Shown here: positions 42,833 to 51,804 of the stretch, piece after piece | Layout of the letters: every line of letters starts with the position of its first letter | Position numbering within the stretch: the stretch's first letter is position 1 | Assembly: GCA_965216225.1 (NCBI GenBank) | Contig: CBDCFF010000034.1 | Coordinates: forward strand, 124,001-188,000 | Length of the DNA: 64,000 nt | From: 3107 sp965216225 | GTDB lineage: Bacteria; Pseudomonadota; Alphaproteobacteria; Rhodobacterales; Rhodobacteraceae | Reading direction: 5' to 3' | Notes under the pieces: generated by a model | What the model saw: the letters and a program-made list of their open reading frames with translations, nothing else | Told to the model about the DNA's origin: nothing | Database searches by the model: none | Program-made: the position numbers and the translations under genes

Positions 42833-44194
42833 ATGAAGGATTTGCTGCCCCATTATCCGCGAATTGCCGATTTCGTGCTGGCAGGGGATCAACCGGTCCC
42901 CGAAGCGGCACTGCGATGGACCGCGACCCTGCTTCTGGACACGCTTGGCGTGGCGGCGGGGGCGGCGAAGCTCGACGCCGGGCGCATTGCGCGTGACTTT
43001 GCGGTGGATTTTCATGCGGCGTCCGGCCCGGACGGGGCCGCCACGATCCTGTTCGATGGCCGCAGGGCCGGGCTGCCGGGGGCGGCCTGGGCCGCCGCCA
43101 CGCAGATCGACAATCTCGACGGTCATGACGGCTACAATCCGGTCAAGGGGCATATCGGCTGTGCGGTGGTGCCCGCGCTGTTCGCCTTTGCCGGACATCT
43201 GCCGGGTCTGACCGGGCGGCAGGCTTTGACCGCGCTGGCCGTGTCATACGAAATCGCGGCACGCGCGGGGCTCGCGCTGCACGCCACGGTCAGCGATTAC
43301 CACACCTCCGGGGCCTGGAATGCGCTGGGCGTCGCGGCGCTGGGCTGCCGTCTGCGCGGGGCGTCGCCGGAAATCCTGCGCCAGGCGCTGGGCATTGCCG
43401 AATATCACGGCCCCCGCAGCCAGATGATGCGCGAGATCGACAGCCCGAGCATGTTGCATGACGGCTCGGGGATGGGGGCCTGGGTGGGGACCAGCGCGAC
43501 GCTGCTGGCAGAGCGCGGCTTTGAAGGTGCGCCGGCAATCACCGTCGAAGCGGCGGAGGTCGCGCATTACTGGCAGGATCTGGGGCAGGACTGGACGGTT
43601 GCCCGCAACTACATCAAACCCTATCCGGTCTGCCGCTGGGCCCACGCCGCGATTGATGCGCTGTATCTTCTGAAAAAAGAGCACCGGTTCGCGGCGGATG
43701 ATGTCGCCCGGATCGAGGTGCGCACATTCGCACAGGCGGCGCGGCTGTTTGCGGGGGCGCCGGAAACCACATCCCAGGCGCAGTACAGCCTGCGGTTTGC
43801 ACTTGCCGCCATGCTGGTTCATGGCCGGGTCGGGCCAGAGCATGTCGCAGGCCCCGGTTTGGCCGATGCCGGGGTCATCCGGAGACTTCCGGACATAAGC
43901 GTGGCCGAGGAAGAGCGTCACAACAAACGCTTCCCCGATGGCCGAGTGTCGGACATCGTTGTGACCATGCGGGACGGAACGGTTCTGAAATCGGGCGATG
44001 TCGATGCGCGCGGCGGGTTCGCAGCGCCGATGAGCGAGGCCGAACTTCATGAAAAATTCCGCGCCATGACGGGTGGCGCTTTGTCGGAAAAGCGTTCCGG
44101 GGCGTTGTGGGCAATGCGGGATCGCCTGCTGGACAGGGATGCCGGATTTGCGCCCCTGGCGGAACTGGTATATCCGGCGACAGATCGGGAATGA
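42833..44194 (+). CDS. MmgE/PrpD-family protein
   Basis: 453 residues from ATG 42833, with AAGGA upstream; the open frame reaches far upstream antisense to valS but that part is not coding. Family features are LLLDTLGVAAGA near residue 35, ATQIDNLDGHDGYN, ALAVSYEIAARAG, DYHTSGAWNALG, KPYPVCRWAHAAID and the C-terminal RFPDGRVSDIVVTMRDG. The family includes 2-methylcitrate and cis-aconitate-related dehydratases, decarboxylases and isomerases; no prpB or prpC is adjacent, so a 2-methylcitrate role is not supported here. It probably forms a unit with the downstream DapA-family gene. Confidence 0.88.
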   Translation: MKDLLPHYPRIADFVLAGDQPVPEAALRWTATLLLDTLGVAAGAAKLDAGRIARDFAVDFHAASGPDGAATILFDGRRAGLPGAAWAAATQIDNLDGHDGYNPVKGHIGCAVVPALFAFAGHLPGLTGRQALTALAVSYEIAARAGLALHATVSDYHTSGAWNALGVAALGCRLRGASPEILRQALGIAEYHGPRSQMMREIDSPSMLHDGSGMGAWVGTSATLLAERGFEGAPAITVEAAEVAHYWQDLGQDWTVARNYIKPYPVCRWAHAAIDALYLLKKEHRFAADDVARIEVRTFAQAARLFAGAPETTSQAQYSLRFALAAMLVHGRVGPEHVAGPGLADAGVIRRLPDISVAEEERHNKRFPDGRVSDIVVTMRDGTVLKSGDVDARGGFAAPMSEAELHEKFRAMTGGALSEKRSGALWAMRDRLLDRDAGFAPLAELVYPATDRE

Positions 44195-44346
44195 CGGAAA
44201 GACTGAAAGACAGGAATTGATCCCTCATCCCGGTGCGCCGGTTGCGGCGATGGAAGCGGGCGGGATCGCGGGGGCCGGGCGGGACGTGTCCGGGCCGGAA
44301 CCATTGTCCGGGTGCCGCCCGGTACGGGGATATTGAGGTTCGGGTG

Positions 44347-45252
44347 ATGATCGAAACTGCACGAAACAGGCTTTCCGGGGTGGTGGCGCCGCTTCTGACC
44401 CCGCATGATCCGGACCATTCGATTGCCGAAGACCTGTATCTGGAACATGCCGCCGGATGTCTGGCCGAAGGCGCGCATTACCTGTCGCCCTTCGGCACCA
44501 CCAGCGAAGCAACGAGCCATTCAATGACCGAGCGGATGGCGGCGGTGGAACTGCTGGTGGATTCCGGCGCTGCGCGCGCCGATCAGTTGATGCCGGGGAC
44601 AGGGCTGTGTTCGATGCAGGAAACGCTGTCGCTGACCCGCCATGCGGTGGAGGCCGGTTGCAGGGCGGCAATGATCCTGCCGCCCTTCTTCTTCGTGAAT
44701 GCGACAGATGAGGGGCTCTGTCGCTATTTCAGTCAGTTGATCGAGAGGGTGGGATCGGACGATCTGCGCGTCTGCCTCTATACACATCCCGCAGATGACC
44801 GGGATCGGGATCAGCCCGGCCCTGGCGGCGCGGTTGAACAAGGCGTTTCCCGGCATTGTCGTGGCTTACAAGGACAGCTCCGGCGATTGGGAGAATACCG
44901 GGGCGGTGATCCGCGCCGCGCCGGGGATTTCGGTCTTTCCGGGGTCGGAGAGTTTCATGCTGCGGGCCATGCGGCTGGGGGGCGGTGGCTGTATCTCGGC
45001 CAGTTGCAATTCCAATGCCGCCGCGATCCGGGCGATGTATGATCTGGCGGCGCAGGGCCGGTTTGACGAGGCCGGGGCGCATCAGGAGGCGATCGAGCGC
45101 CACCGCATTGCGGTGCAGGAGGGGGGCTGATCCCGGTGCTGAAGGCGCTGAAGGCGCATCAGACCGGTGACAGGCGCTGGCTGACCCTGCGCCCGCCGCT
45201 GGAAGATGCGGACCCGGCGGCAGGGCCGGGGCTGGCAAGAACGCTGGGGTAA
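44347..45252 (+). pseudogene. DapA-family aldolase gene with two frameshifts
   Basis: The dihydrodipicolinate synthase/N-acetylneuraminate lyase family fold is readable across three frames. Frame one starts MIETARNRLSGVVAPLLTPH and holds LSPFGTTSEATSHSMTER and ILPPFFFVN. An extra A near 44781 shifts to IHIPQMTGIGISPALAARL and YKDSSGDWENT (Schiff-base lysine in VAYKDSSG). A missing G in the G-run near 45125 shifts again to LIPVLKALKAHQTGD ending at TAA 45250-45252. Restored length would be about 300 residues, normal for the family. Either a recent pseudogene or two sequencing errors. The 222 bp after it hold no gene I can support. Confidence 0.85.
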
Positions 45253-45474
45253 GGGGGTGTATGGCTGCGCCGAAGAGATGCGGCCAGCCCCGTCCGCCCG
45301 CCTGCCCGTTCGGGGGGGCGTCCCTGTAGCGGCTCGCAAAAAGGCTGCATCACCTGCGGCATGTGTTTCACGGGCGGGATCGCGTTGCGGGTGTCCGTAT
45401 TCGGAAAAACCGCGGCAATCCCCTGACCTGCGCGGCCCCCGGACAGACTGCGCCGCCGGTCCGGCAATGTCCGG

Positions 45475-46524
45475 TCAGCGGGATATCACCATCCCGACAA
45501 TATCATGAACCTGATCCAGAACAGGTTGCGCGATGGCGCGGGCGCGTTCGGCCCCGTCGCCCAGAATGCGGTCAATCTCGGCGGTGTCCTGCATGAGGCG
45601 GGCCATTTCCCCCGCGATGGGCGAGAGTTTCGCAACCGCCAGTTCCGCAAGCACCGGCTTGAACTCGGAGAACGGCCTGCCGCCGAATTCCGCCAGCACA
45701 CTTGCCGGGCTCTGTTCGTTCAGGGCGGCGTAGATGTTGATCAGGTTGCGCGCCTCTGGCCGGTCAGCCAGACCGCCGGGTTCGGACGGCAGCGCCTTCG
45801 GGTCGGTTTTCGCCTTGCGGATTTTTCTGGCAATCGTGTCGGCATCGTCGGTCATGTTGATCCGGCTCATGTCCGAGGGATCGGATTTCGACATCTTCCT
45901 TGTGCCGTCGCGCAGGCTCATCACCCGGGTGGCGGTGCCTTCGATCACCGGTTCGGTAATGGGAAAGAACGCCACACCGAAATCATTGTTGAACCTGATC
46001 GCAATGTCGCGGGTCAGTTCAAGGTGCTGCTTCTGGTCCTCGCCCACCGGAACGCGGGTGGCGTGATAGGCCAGAATGTCGGCGGCCATCAGGTTCGGAT
46101 AGGCAAAAAGCCCGACCGAGGCGTTTTCCCGGTTCCTGCCCGCCTTGTCCTTGAACTGGGTCATCCGGCTCAGCCAGCCCATGCGGGCGACGCAGTTGAG
46201 GATCCAGGCAAGTTGTGCGTGCGCGGACACCTGGGACTGGTTGAACAGAATGGATTTCTGCGGATCGAGCCCCGAAGCGATGTAGCCCGCCGCTAGTTCG
46301 CGGGTGGCGCGGCGGAGCGCGGCGGGATCCTGCCAGACGGTGATCGCGTGGAGGTCAACAATGCAGTAGATCGTTTCAATGCCCGAATCCTGCATCTCGA
46401 CAAAGCGTTTCACGGCCCCGAGATAGTTGCCGAGTTGCAGGTGATTGGTCGGCTGGATGCCGGAAAAGACCCGTGCGGCATGTGCCGTGCCTTCGGCGCG
46501 GGATGTGCGGACCACTTCTGGCAT
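45475..46524 (-). CDS. trpS: Tryptophanyl-tRNA synthetase
   Basis: 349 residues. VFSGIQPTNHLQLGNYLGAV is the class I HIGH-type motif region; DLHAITV, MTQFKDKAG, GEDQKQHLELTRDIA and RKMSKSDPSD (KMSKS) follow in order. Length matches bacterial TrpRS. Start at ATG 46524. Convergent with the frameshifted DapA-family gene. Confidence 0.98.
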   Translation of the reverse strand: MPEVVRTSRAEGTAHAARVFSGIQPTNHLQLGNYLGAVKRFVEMQDSGIETIYCIVDLHAITVWQDPAALRRATRELAAGYIASGLDPQKSILFNQSQVSAHAQLAWILNCVARMGWLSRMTQFKDKAGRNRENASVGLFAYPNLMAADILAYHATRVPVGEDQKQHLELTRDIAIRFNNDFGVAFFPITEPVIEGTATRVMSLRDGTRKMSKSDPSDMSRINMTDDADTIARKIRKAKTDPKALPSEPGGLADRPEARNLINIYAALNEQSPASVLAEFGGRPFSEFKPVLAELAVAKLSPIAGEMARLMQDTAEIDRILGDGAERARAIAQPVLDQVHDIVGMVISR

Positions 46525-46620
46525 GGGCGGATACTCCGTCTGGATTTATGTACCGGCATCGCTTACCTACGGGACAGGCGGGGGTCAACCGAACCCGCAT
46601 GGTCAGGAGGAACAAGGCCC

Positions 46621-47307
46621 ATGTATCCCGAGCATCGCAATGCCGCCCCGGTGAACCCGCTGCCGCTGGTGATCGTGGTGATCGCGCTGGCGCTTTTTGG
46701 CGTCGAGGCGCTGTTGAGCCTGGGCGGGCAGGGGGTCGCCGGCGGGCAGGAAAGCGTCGGCTGGCGCGCTAGGGCCATTCAGAGCTTTGCGCTGAAGGGC
46801 AACATGCAGGGCTGGATGTGGCATTCCGGGCAATTCCCGTTGGATTTCGTGAAACGCTATGTGACCTATCCGCTTGTCCATGCGGGGTTTGTGCATATGG
46901 CCTTTGCCACGGCGATCCTGCTGGCGCTGGGCAAGGCGGTGGCGGAGGTTTTCACCGCCGGGGCGGTGCTGGCGGTGTTTTTCGCCGCGTCGATTGCGGG
47001 GGCAGTGGCGTTCAGCCTGACCGGCACGCCGGGGTGGTTGCTGGGGGCGTATCCGGGGGTGTTCGGAATTCTGGGGGCGTTCACGTTTCTGTTGTGGGTC
47101 GATCTCGCCGCGAAGGGAGAAAACCGGTATCGCGCGTTTATGCTGATCGGGGTTCTGCTGGCGATCCGTCTGACCTTTGGCCTGCTGTTCGGGACAGGGC
47201 CGGACTGGATTGCCGAGGTTGTCGGGTTCGCGACGGGGTTCGGTCTGTCATTTGCCGTTTGTCCCGGCGGCTGGGGACATGTCGCCGCGCGGCTGCGGCA
47301 GCGTTAA
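46621..47307 (+). CDS. Rhomboid-like membrane protein lacking catalytic residues
   Basis: 228 residues from ATG 46621, with AGGAGG upstream. Six hydrophobic segments have the rhomboid order: LVIVVIALALFGVEALL, then TYPLVHAGFVHMAFATAILL (TM2), then VLAVFFAASIAGAVAF, then GAYPGVFGILGAFTFLLW (TM4) and a last helix IAEVVGFATGFGLSF (TM6). The catalytic GxSG serine position reads GAYPG, the TM6 histidine (AHxxGF) is replaced by Glu (AEVVGF), and the TM2 HxxxN asparagine is also lost. A proteolytically inactive relative, perhaps a membrane chaperone like iRhoms (inference). Confidence 0.82.
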   Translation: MYPEHRNAAPVNPLPLVIVVIALALFGVEALLSLGGQGVAGGQESVGWRARAIQSFALKGNMQGWMWHSGQFPLDFVKRYVTYPLVHAGFVHMAFATAILLALGKAVAEVFTAGAVLAVFFAASIAGAVAFSLTGTPGWLLGAYPGVFGILGAFTFLLWVDLAAKGENRYRAFMLIGVLLAIRLTFGLLFGTGPDWIAEVVGFATGFGLSFAVCPGGWGHVAARLRQR

Positions 47308-47369
47308 GGGCCATCGGGGCCGTTCATCCGCCACACCCGGGGGCGCTGTCGGGCGTCGCCCTCATTTCA

Positions 47370-47732
47370 TCAATCCGGCACGCATGGCGGTGTTTGGGCA
47401 GCCATGCCGGATGATCCCAGTTCCTGTTCCAGAAACCTTTCGAACGCATCGAGGTTCACTGCTTTGAACTGACCAAAGCTCTGCATCCAGACAGAGGCGT
47501 CGCGCATCGCGTCGGGTTCCAGCCTGCACCATTTCACCCGCCCGCGCTTTTCCTGAGAGATCAGCCCGGCCCTGGTCAGAACCGTCAGGTGCTTGGAGAT
47601 CGCGGCGAGCGACATTTCAAACGGTTCCGCCACATCGGTGACGGCCATGTCATCTTCCAGCAGCAGCATCAGGATGTTCCGGCGGGTGGTGTCGGAAAGC
47701 GCGGCGAAGATCGTGTCGAGGGGCGCAGCCAT
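47370..47732 (-). CDS. ArsR-family winged-helix regulator
   Basis: 120 residues: ALSDTTRRNILMLLLEDDMA, then DVAEPFEMSLAAISKHLTVL and LTRAGLISQEKRGRVKWCRL are the standard ArsR/SmtB helix-turn-helix and wing. No CxC or other metal-binding motif is present, which fits the metal-independent branch often paired with SRPBCC-domain (AHSA1) genes; no such partner is next to it. Target unknown. Confidence 0.92.
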   Translation of the reverse strand: MAAPLDTIFAALSDTTRRNILMLLLEDDMAVTDVAEPFEMSLAAISKHLTVLTRAGLISQEKRGRVKWCRLEPDAMRDASVWMQSFGQFKAVNLDAFERFLEQELGSSGMAAQTPPCVPD

Positions 47733-47942
47733 GAGCAGAGATTAGGCGGTGCGCCACGGGAAGAAAAGGGGCGGTGGCGCGGGTTTGAACATGCCTTTCC
47801 GTTACCGAATGCGGCTTTGGGCGCTCATTCCCGCTCGGCGTCGTCCGGTTGCCCGGTCTCGCGCCTCTGGCCATCTCCGTGCCGTGCGGTCCGGCGCGTC
47901 CCGTTCGGCACGGTCAGGTGCAGATGCCCCTTGCGCGCCCGC

Positions 47943-47970
47943 CCTCAGCCTTCGCGCGCGGCGGCGACCC
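47943..47970. repeat. 28-bp direct repeat copy 1 (dsbA 3'-end sequence)
   Basis: Identical to the copies at 51744-51771 and 51805-51832; begins CCTCAGCCTTCGCG and ends GGCGGCGACCC. This copy lies 3.8 kb from the dsbA-like gene and marks one edge of the mobile segment. Confidence 0.9.
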
Positions 47971-47982
47971 CTGAGCGCGCGA

Positions 47983-48270
47983 TCAGAGGTGGTGCGACTG
48001 TCGGGCGACACGGCGGCGAAGCAGACGCTCCGGCGCGGCGGGAAATTTACGTCGCAAGACTACGCGCTCGTCCAGCGCGCACTGGACGAGGGTGAGTGGT
48101 TCGAGGAGCGCGCCAGGCACGTTGTCGGATACGTGGGGGTGGATGCAATGTGGAAAATCGTGCTGAAACGCACACACGACGCTACCCGCGTCTATTTGCA
48201 GAGCCTGCACCGCTCCTATCGCACGCAGCGCGATGTATCGCGTGATCGGTTGATTCGGCTGGAGGATTAA
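47983..48270 (+). pseudogene. Remnant of a phage head/morphogenesis protein C-terminal domain
   Basis: The text LSGDTAAKQ, then DYALVQRALDEGEWFEERAR, WKIVLKRTHDATRVYLQSLH and RSYR resembles the C-terminal nuclease-like (PBECR-type) domain fused to Mu-like phage head proteins: a pulled K/H-rich start, a DEGE helix, and VLKRT...YLQSL strands. No start codon or upstream phage gene belongs to it; the preceding frame (47749-47980) is low complexity. Assignment by pattern only. Confidence 0.5.
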
Positions 48271-48469
48271 GTTGGTGCCGGGCGGGCCGTAGAAATCCCG
48301 CGCTCGCCCGCAGGCATGAGGTGACTACGAGAATGACTCCGGCACCAGATGCTAGCATAGCCCGCCTTGCCGTGGCTGTCAACGCAGCTCACAAATCGGT
48401 AGTGGGTCAGTTTGAATTTCCATTCGAAATGACCTAGACGCCAGGTCGGAGTTGTGCAACATTCTAGTC

Positions 48470-48703
48470 ATGGACCGTCCACGCAGACCACGCGACACGA
48501 ACCAGCTTGCCAAGCACATCGTTGACTTGGCGGTTGGCGAGAAAGATGAGAGCGGGACCGGAGTTCCTGTCAGCGACATGGCAAGGCTCGGGCGGTTAGG
48601 TGGATTGAAGGGTGGCAGTGCTAGAGCAGCACGCCTCTCCCCAGAGCGACGTCAGGAGATAGCACGTGCAGCAGCAACAGCCCGGTGGCACACTGACGGA
48701 TGA
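48470..48703 (+). CDS. Small basic cargo protein of the IS1-like transposon
   Basis: 77 residues from ATG 48470: MDRPRRPRDTNQLAKHIVDL, then LGRLGGLKGGSARAARLSPE, ending in AAATARWHTDG. The RPRD-NQLAK-IVD start and the GG-KGG-AR basic stretch suggest nucleic-acid binding; similar short proteins accompany related transposons. No defined function. It overlaps the following cargo gene by 38 bp. Confidence 0.7.
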   Translation: MDRPRRPRDTNQLAKHIVDLAVGEKDESGTGVPVSDMARLGRLGGLKGGSARAARLSPERRQEIARAAATARWHTDG

Positions 48704-48902
48704 AGTGATTGAAACCGCGAACGCAGTTGCAGAAGATATGGATGCCCGTGTCTTCGTCTATAGCGGAGCCATTGACAATGACGGGTTAGGCCACGTCGTC
48801 AGTTTAATGGAACCGTCTGTCGAACAGCCACATAGAGATAATTCTCTACTAATTTTGACAACGCACGGCGGAGATGCTGACGCAGCTTACAAGATAGCTA
48901 GG
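48666..48902 (+). pseudogene. Serine-dehydrogenase-proteinase-like cargo gene, 5' part
   Basis: GTG 48666 opens VQQQQPGGTLTDEVIE; LLILTTHGGDADAAYKIAR is the glycine-rich ClpP/SppA-type fold entry. It is cut after codon 79 by an IS481 element at 48903. Joining 48902 to 49968 restores KIARFFQVTSQKFTIFIPAR in frame, giving a 338-residue protein. Confidence 0.85.
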
Positions 48903-49961
48903 TGTTCCATCCCGGACGATCAGATAGACCCTCGCCGCTCTGGCCTGTTCATGGCAAGATCAATCCTGCGTGAGATTCGGGACGGAGGCAAGACATGCTG
49001 ATTTCTTTGCACAAGCAGGCGACGACGACGCCGAAGATCCGGGCCGCAATCCAGGCGAGCAAAGAGCCCGCGTGGATCGTGGCCGAGCGCTACGGCATCT
49101 CGGAGCAGACCGTCTGGAAGTGGCGCAAGCGCGATACCGTCCACGACCGGAGCCACACGGCGCACAGGTTGCAGACCACGCTGACACCGGCGCAGGAGGC
49201 CGTGGCGGTCTCGCTGAGACAGAGTCTGCTGCTGCCGCTCGACGACCTGCTCGCCGTGGTCCGCGAGTTTCTCAACCCGAACGTCTCGCGCTCCGGGCTG
49301 GATCGATGCCTGCGTCGGCATGGGGTCGGCTCCCTCCGTGACCTGAAGCCGAAGGTGGCGAAGCCCGCGCACAAGCCTTTCAAGGCATACGAGCCCGGCT
49401 ACATCCACATCGACGTGAAATACCTGCCGCAGATGGCCGATGAGGAGAAGCGCCGGTATCTGTTCGTCGCGATCGACCGCGCCACCCGCTGGGTCTTCGT
49501 GCGCATCTACCCAGTGAAGACTGCGGCCAACGCCCGCCGGTTCCTGCGCGATCTGGAGCGCGCCGCCCCGATGTGGATCACCCGCGTGCTGACGGACAAT
49601 GGCAAAGAGTTCACCGACAGGCTCTTCGGCCTTCGCCGCCGCGCCGCGACCGGCAATCACGAGTTCGACCGCCTCTGCGCCGGGTTCGGGATCGAGCATC
49701 GCCTGGCCCCACCGATGCGGCCGCAGACCAACGGCATGGTCGAGCGTTTCAACGGTCGGATCGAGGACGTGCTCCAGAGCCACCGTTTCCGCAGCGGCGA
49801 GGACCTCGAACAGACGCTTCTCCGCTACGTCCGCCTCTACAACGGCCAGTTGCCGCAATCCGTTCTGAAAGGCCGCACGCCAATCGATGCGCTCAAGGAC
49901 TGGCATCAAGAAAAGCCCGAACTCTTCAGAAAGAAGCCGTACAATCACACGGGATGTGACA
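48903..49961 (+). mobile_element. IS481-family element inside the cargo gene
   Basis: 1,059 bp starting TGTTCCATCCCG and ending (in complement) TGTCACATCCCG, flanked by the 6-bp duplication GCTAGG (48897-48902, 49962-49967). It carries one transposase gene. Confidence 0.92.
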
Positions 49962-49966
49962 GCTAG
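48995..49966 (+). CDS. IS481-family transposase
   Basis: 323 residues. The N-terminal HTH (AERYGISEQTVWKWRKRDTV) is followed by a DDE core: HIDVKYLPQM (first Asp), VLTDNGKEFTDRLFG (second Asp) and NGMVERFNGRIEDVL (Glu). It is complete. The stop codon TAG (49964-49966) is contributed by the duplicated target just beyond the element end. Confidence 0.95.
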   Translation: MLISLHKQATTTPKIRAAIQASKEPAWIVAERYGISEQTVWKWRKRDTVHDRSHTAHRLQTTLTPAQEAVAVSLRQSLLLPLDDLLAVVREFLNPNVSRSGLDRCLRRHGVGSLRDLKPKVAKPAHKPFKAYEPGYIHIDVKYLPQMADEEKRRYLFVAIDRATRWVFVRIYPVKTAANARRFLRDLERAAPMWITRVLTDNGKEFTDRLFGLRRRAATGNHEFDRLCAGFGIEHRLAPPMRPQTNGMVERFNGRIEDVLQSHRFRSGEDLEQTLLRYVRLYNGQLPQSVLKGRTPIDALKDWHQEKPELFRKKPYNHTGCDS

Positions 49967-49967
49967 G

Positions 49968-50747
49968 TTCTTCCAGGTAACCAGTCAAAAATTCACTATT
50001 TTCATTCCGGCCCGATGCAAGAGCGCAGGAACGTTGATTGCGCTGGGAGCAAATGAACTGGTTATGTTCGATGCCGTGTCTGAATTAGGTCCACTTGACG
50101 TTCAATTGCTTAAACGTGACGAGATTGGCCAACGACGATCTGGGATGGTGGTTCGCACAGCGTTGAACGGATTGTCCCAAGAGACTTTCGAAGTCTTTGA
50201 GAACATCATGCTTGGCATCAAGGTCAAGAGCAGACATACGGTCAGTCTTGAAGTGGCGTCTCGCATTGCTGCACAGATCGCGACAGGCGTGATGACGCCC
50301 GTCTATGCGCAGATCAACCCTGAGGCCCTCGGAAACGACTTGCGAGACCTGAACGTTGCCAGAGCTTACGGTGACCGCCTCGTCGGACATGGGAAAAATG
50401 CCGAAAGAGAAACAGTGATGCGGTTGGTTGAGGGATATCCGACGCATGGCTTCATCATTGATAAGGCGGAAGCCGCGCATATGTTCAAGAAGGTGGTTGA
50501 GCCATCCCCGAAGCTCATCAGCTTGGTTCGGGCATTGGGCTTCTACGTGTATGGCGAGCAGTCGCCTCATTTCGTAAGAAGGGTTGATCAAAAGGAGGAC
50601 ATGGAAAATGCAAAGTGCGATGAAACAACAGACAGAGAAGACAACGCTCCCAGCGTGGATGAACGACGCAAAACGGATAGGGGAAGCGATCCGCAGGGAA
50701 AGCGAGCGCGAAAAAAGCCAAACAAACCAACGGACGACGGCAAGTGA
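49968..50747 (+). pseudogene. Serine-dehydrogenase-proteinase-like cargo gene, 3' part
   Basis: FFQVTSQKFTIFIPARCKSA begins the resumed frame; CKSAGTLIALGANELVM carries the nucleophilic serine and SELGPLDVQL the conserved block of the SDH/SppA-like (PF01972-type) family. An acidic-basic C-terminal tail follows. The upstream ~80 residues are separated by the IS481 element, so the protein is not made whole. Confidence 0.85.
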
Positions 50748-50816
50748 TACGGTGAAATCGTAAATAAAGTGACCTTTATGCTTGACGCTCAAGCATAAAG
50801 GTCATACGTAAGGGGC

Positions 50817-51704
50817 ATGAACAAACTGCCCCTAAAAACCCGCAAGCTGATTCTTCGCTGCCTCGTGGAAGGCCAGAGCATTCGCGCCACAGCCCGCACT
50901 GCCGAGGTATCCAAGAACACAGTGACGAAACTCATGGTGGACGCCGGAAAGGCCTGCGCCGACTTTCAGGACAAGGCGTTGCGCGACCTGCCCTGCAAAC
51001 GCATCCAGTGCGACGAAATATGGTCCTTCATCTACTGCAAGGACAAGAACGTGCAACGCGCCAAGGCCGCTCCGCAAGACGCTGGCGACGTGTGGACATG
51101 GACAGCGATCTGCGCGGATACCAAGCTGGTTCCGGCATGGCGCGTCGGCGATCGCTCCGGCATGACGGCCATAGACCTCATGGACGATCTGCGGGAGCGT
51201 CTGGCCAATCGGGTGCAACTGACCACGGACGGCCATAAGGCATACCTTGAAGCCGTGGAAGGTGCGTTCGGTGGCGACGTGGACTATGCGCAGATCATCA
51301 AGATCTATGGCGGAGAAACGGGTTCCAAGGGCCACGAGAAGAAGTATTCCCCTGCAGAATGTACGGGCACCCAGAAGCGCCTCGTCGAGGGAAGGCCGAA
51401 GAAAGAGGACATATCGACAAGTTATGTAGAACGTCAGAATCTCACAATGCGCATGTCTATGCGTCGGTTCACGCGTCTTACCAACGCGTTCAGCAAGAAG
51501 TTGGAGAACCATGCTCACAGCGTGGCACTGCATTTCATGCACTACAACTTCTGTCGCATTCATCAGACGTTGGGCGTCACCCCGACAATGGAAGCAGGCG
51601 TGACGAATCGGCTTTGGGATATTGACGACATTATCCGCATGGTGGACGAAGCGGCACCGAAACCGAAGCGTCCGAAGACCTATAAGAAGCGAATTTCAAA
51701 CTGA
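50817..51704 (+). CDS. IS1-family-type transposase of the cargo transposon
   Basis: 295 residues from ATG 50817: MNKLPLKTRKLILRCLVEGQ, HTH SIRATARTAEVSKNTVTKLM, then CDEIWSFIYCKDKNV (catalytic Asp), TTDGHKAYLEAVEGAF (second Asp) and SYVERQNLTMRMSMRRFTRL with HYNFCRIHQTL at the end. It is complete and ends 9 bp before the right inverted repeat terminus. Confidence 0.93.
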   Translation: MNKLPLKTRKLILRCLVEGQSIRATARTAEVSKNTVTKLMVDAGKACADFQDKALRDLPCKRIQCDEIWSFIYCKDKNVQRAKAAPQDAGDVWTWTAICADTKLVPAWRVGDRSGMTAIDLMDDLRERLANRVQLTTDGHKAYLEAVEGAFGGDVDYAQIIKIYGGETGSKGHEKKYSPAECTGTQKRLVEGRPKKEDISTSYVERQNLTMRMSMRRFTRLTNAFSKKLENHAHSVALHFMHYNFCRIHQTLGVTPTMEAGVTNRLWDIDDIIRMVDEAAPKPKRPKTYKKRISN

Positions 51705-51743
51705 CCCACTACCCACAAATCAGGGACGCCCGGCCCTGCTGGG

Positions 51744-51771
51744 CCTCAGCCTTCGCGCGCGGCGGCGACCC
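51744..51771. repeat. 28-bp direct repeat copy 2
   Basis: Identical to copies 1 and 3 and exactly 61 bp before copy 3; the 33 bp in between are unlike the sequence inside dsbA. Confidence 0.9.
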
Positions 51772-51804
51772 ACGGTGTCCAGAGCCTCGCTCAAATCCTG
51801 AACC

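Larger units (their letters stand above)
48398..51713 (+). mobile_element. IS1-family-like transposon with cargo genes
   Basis: 3,316 bp bounded by perfect 19-bp inverted repeats (GGTAGTGGGTCAGTTTGAA at 48398 and its complement at 51695-51713) and by an 8-bp target duplication CACAAATC (48390-48397, 51714-51721). Contents in order: a small Arg-rich protein, a serine-dehydrogenase-proteinase-like gene split by an IS481 element, and the transposase. Boundaries are firm. Confidence 0.95.
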
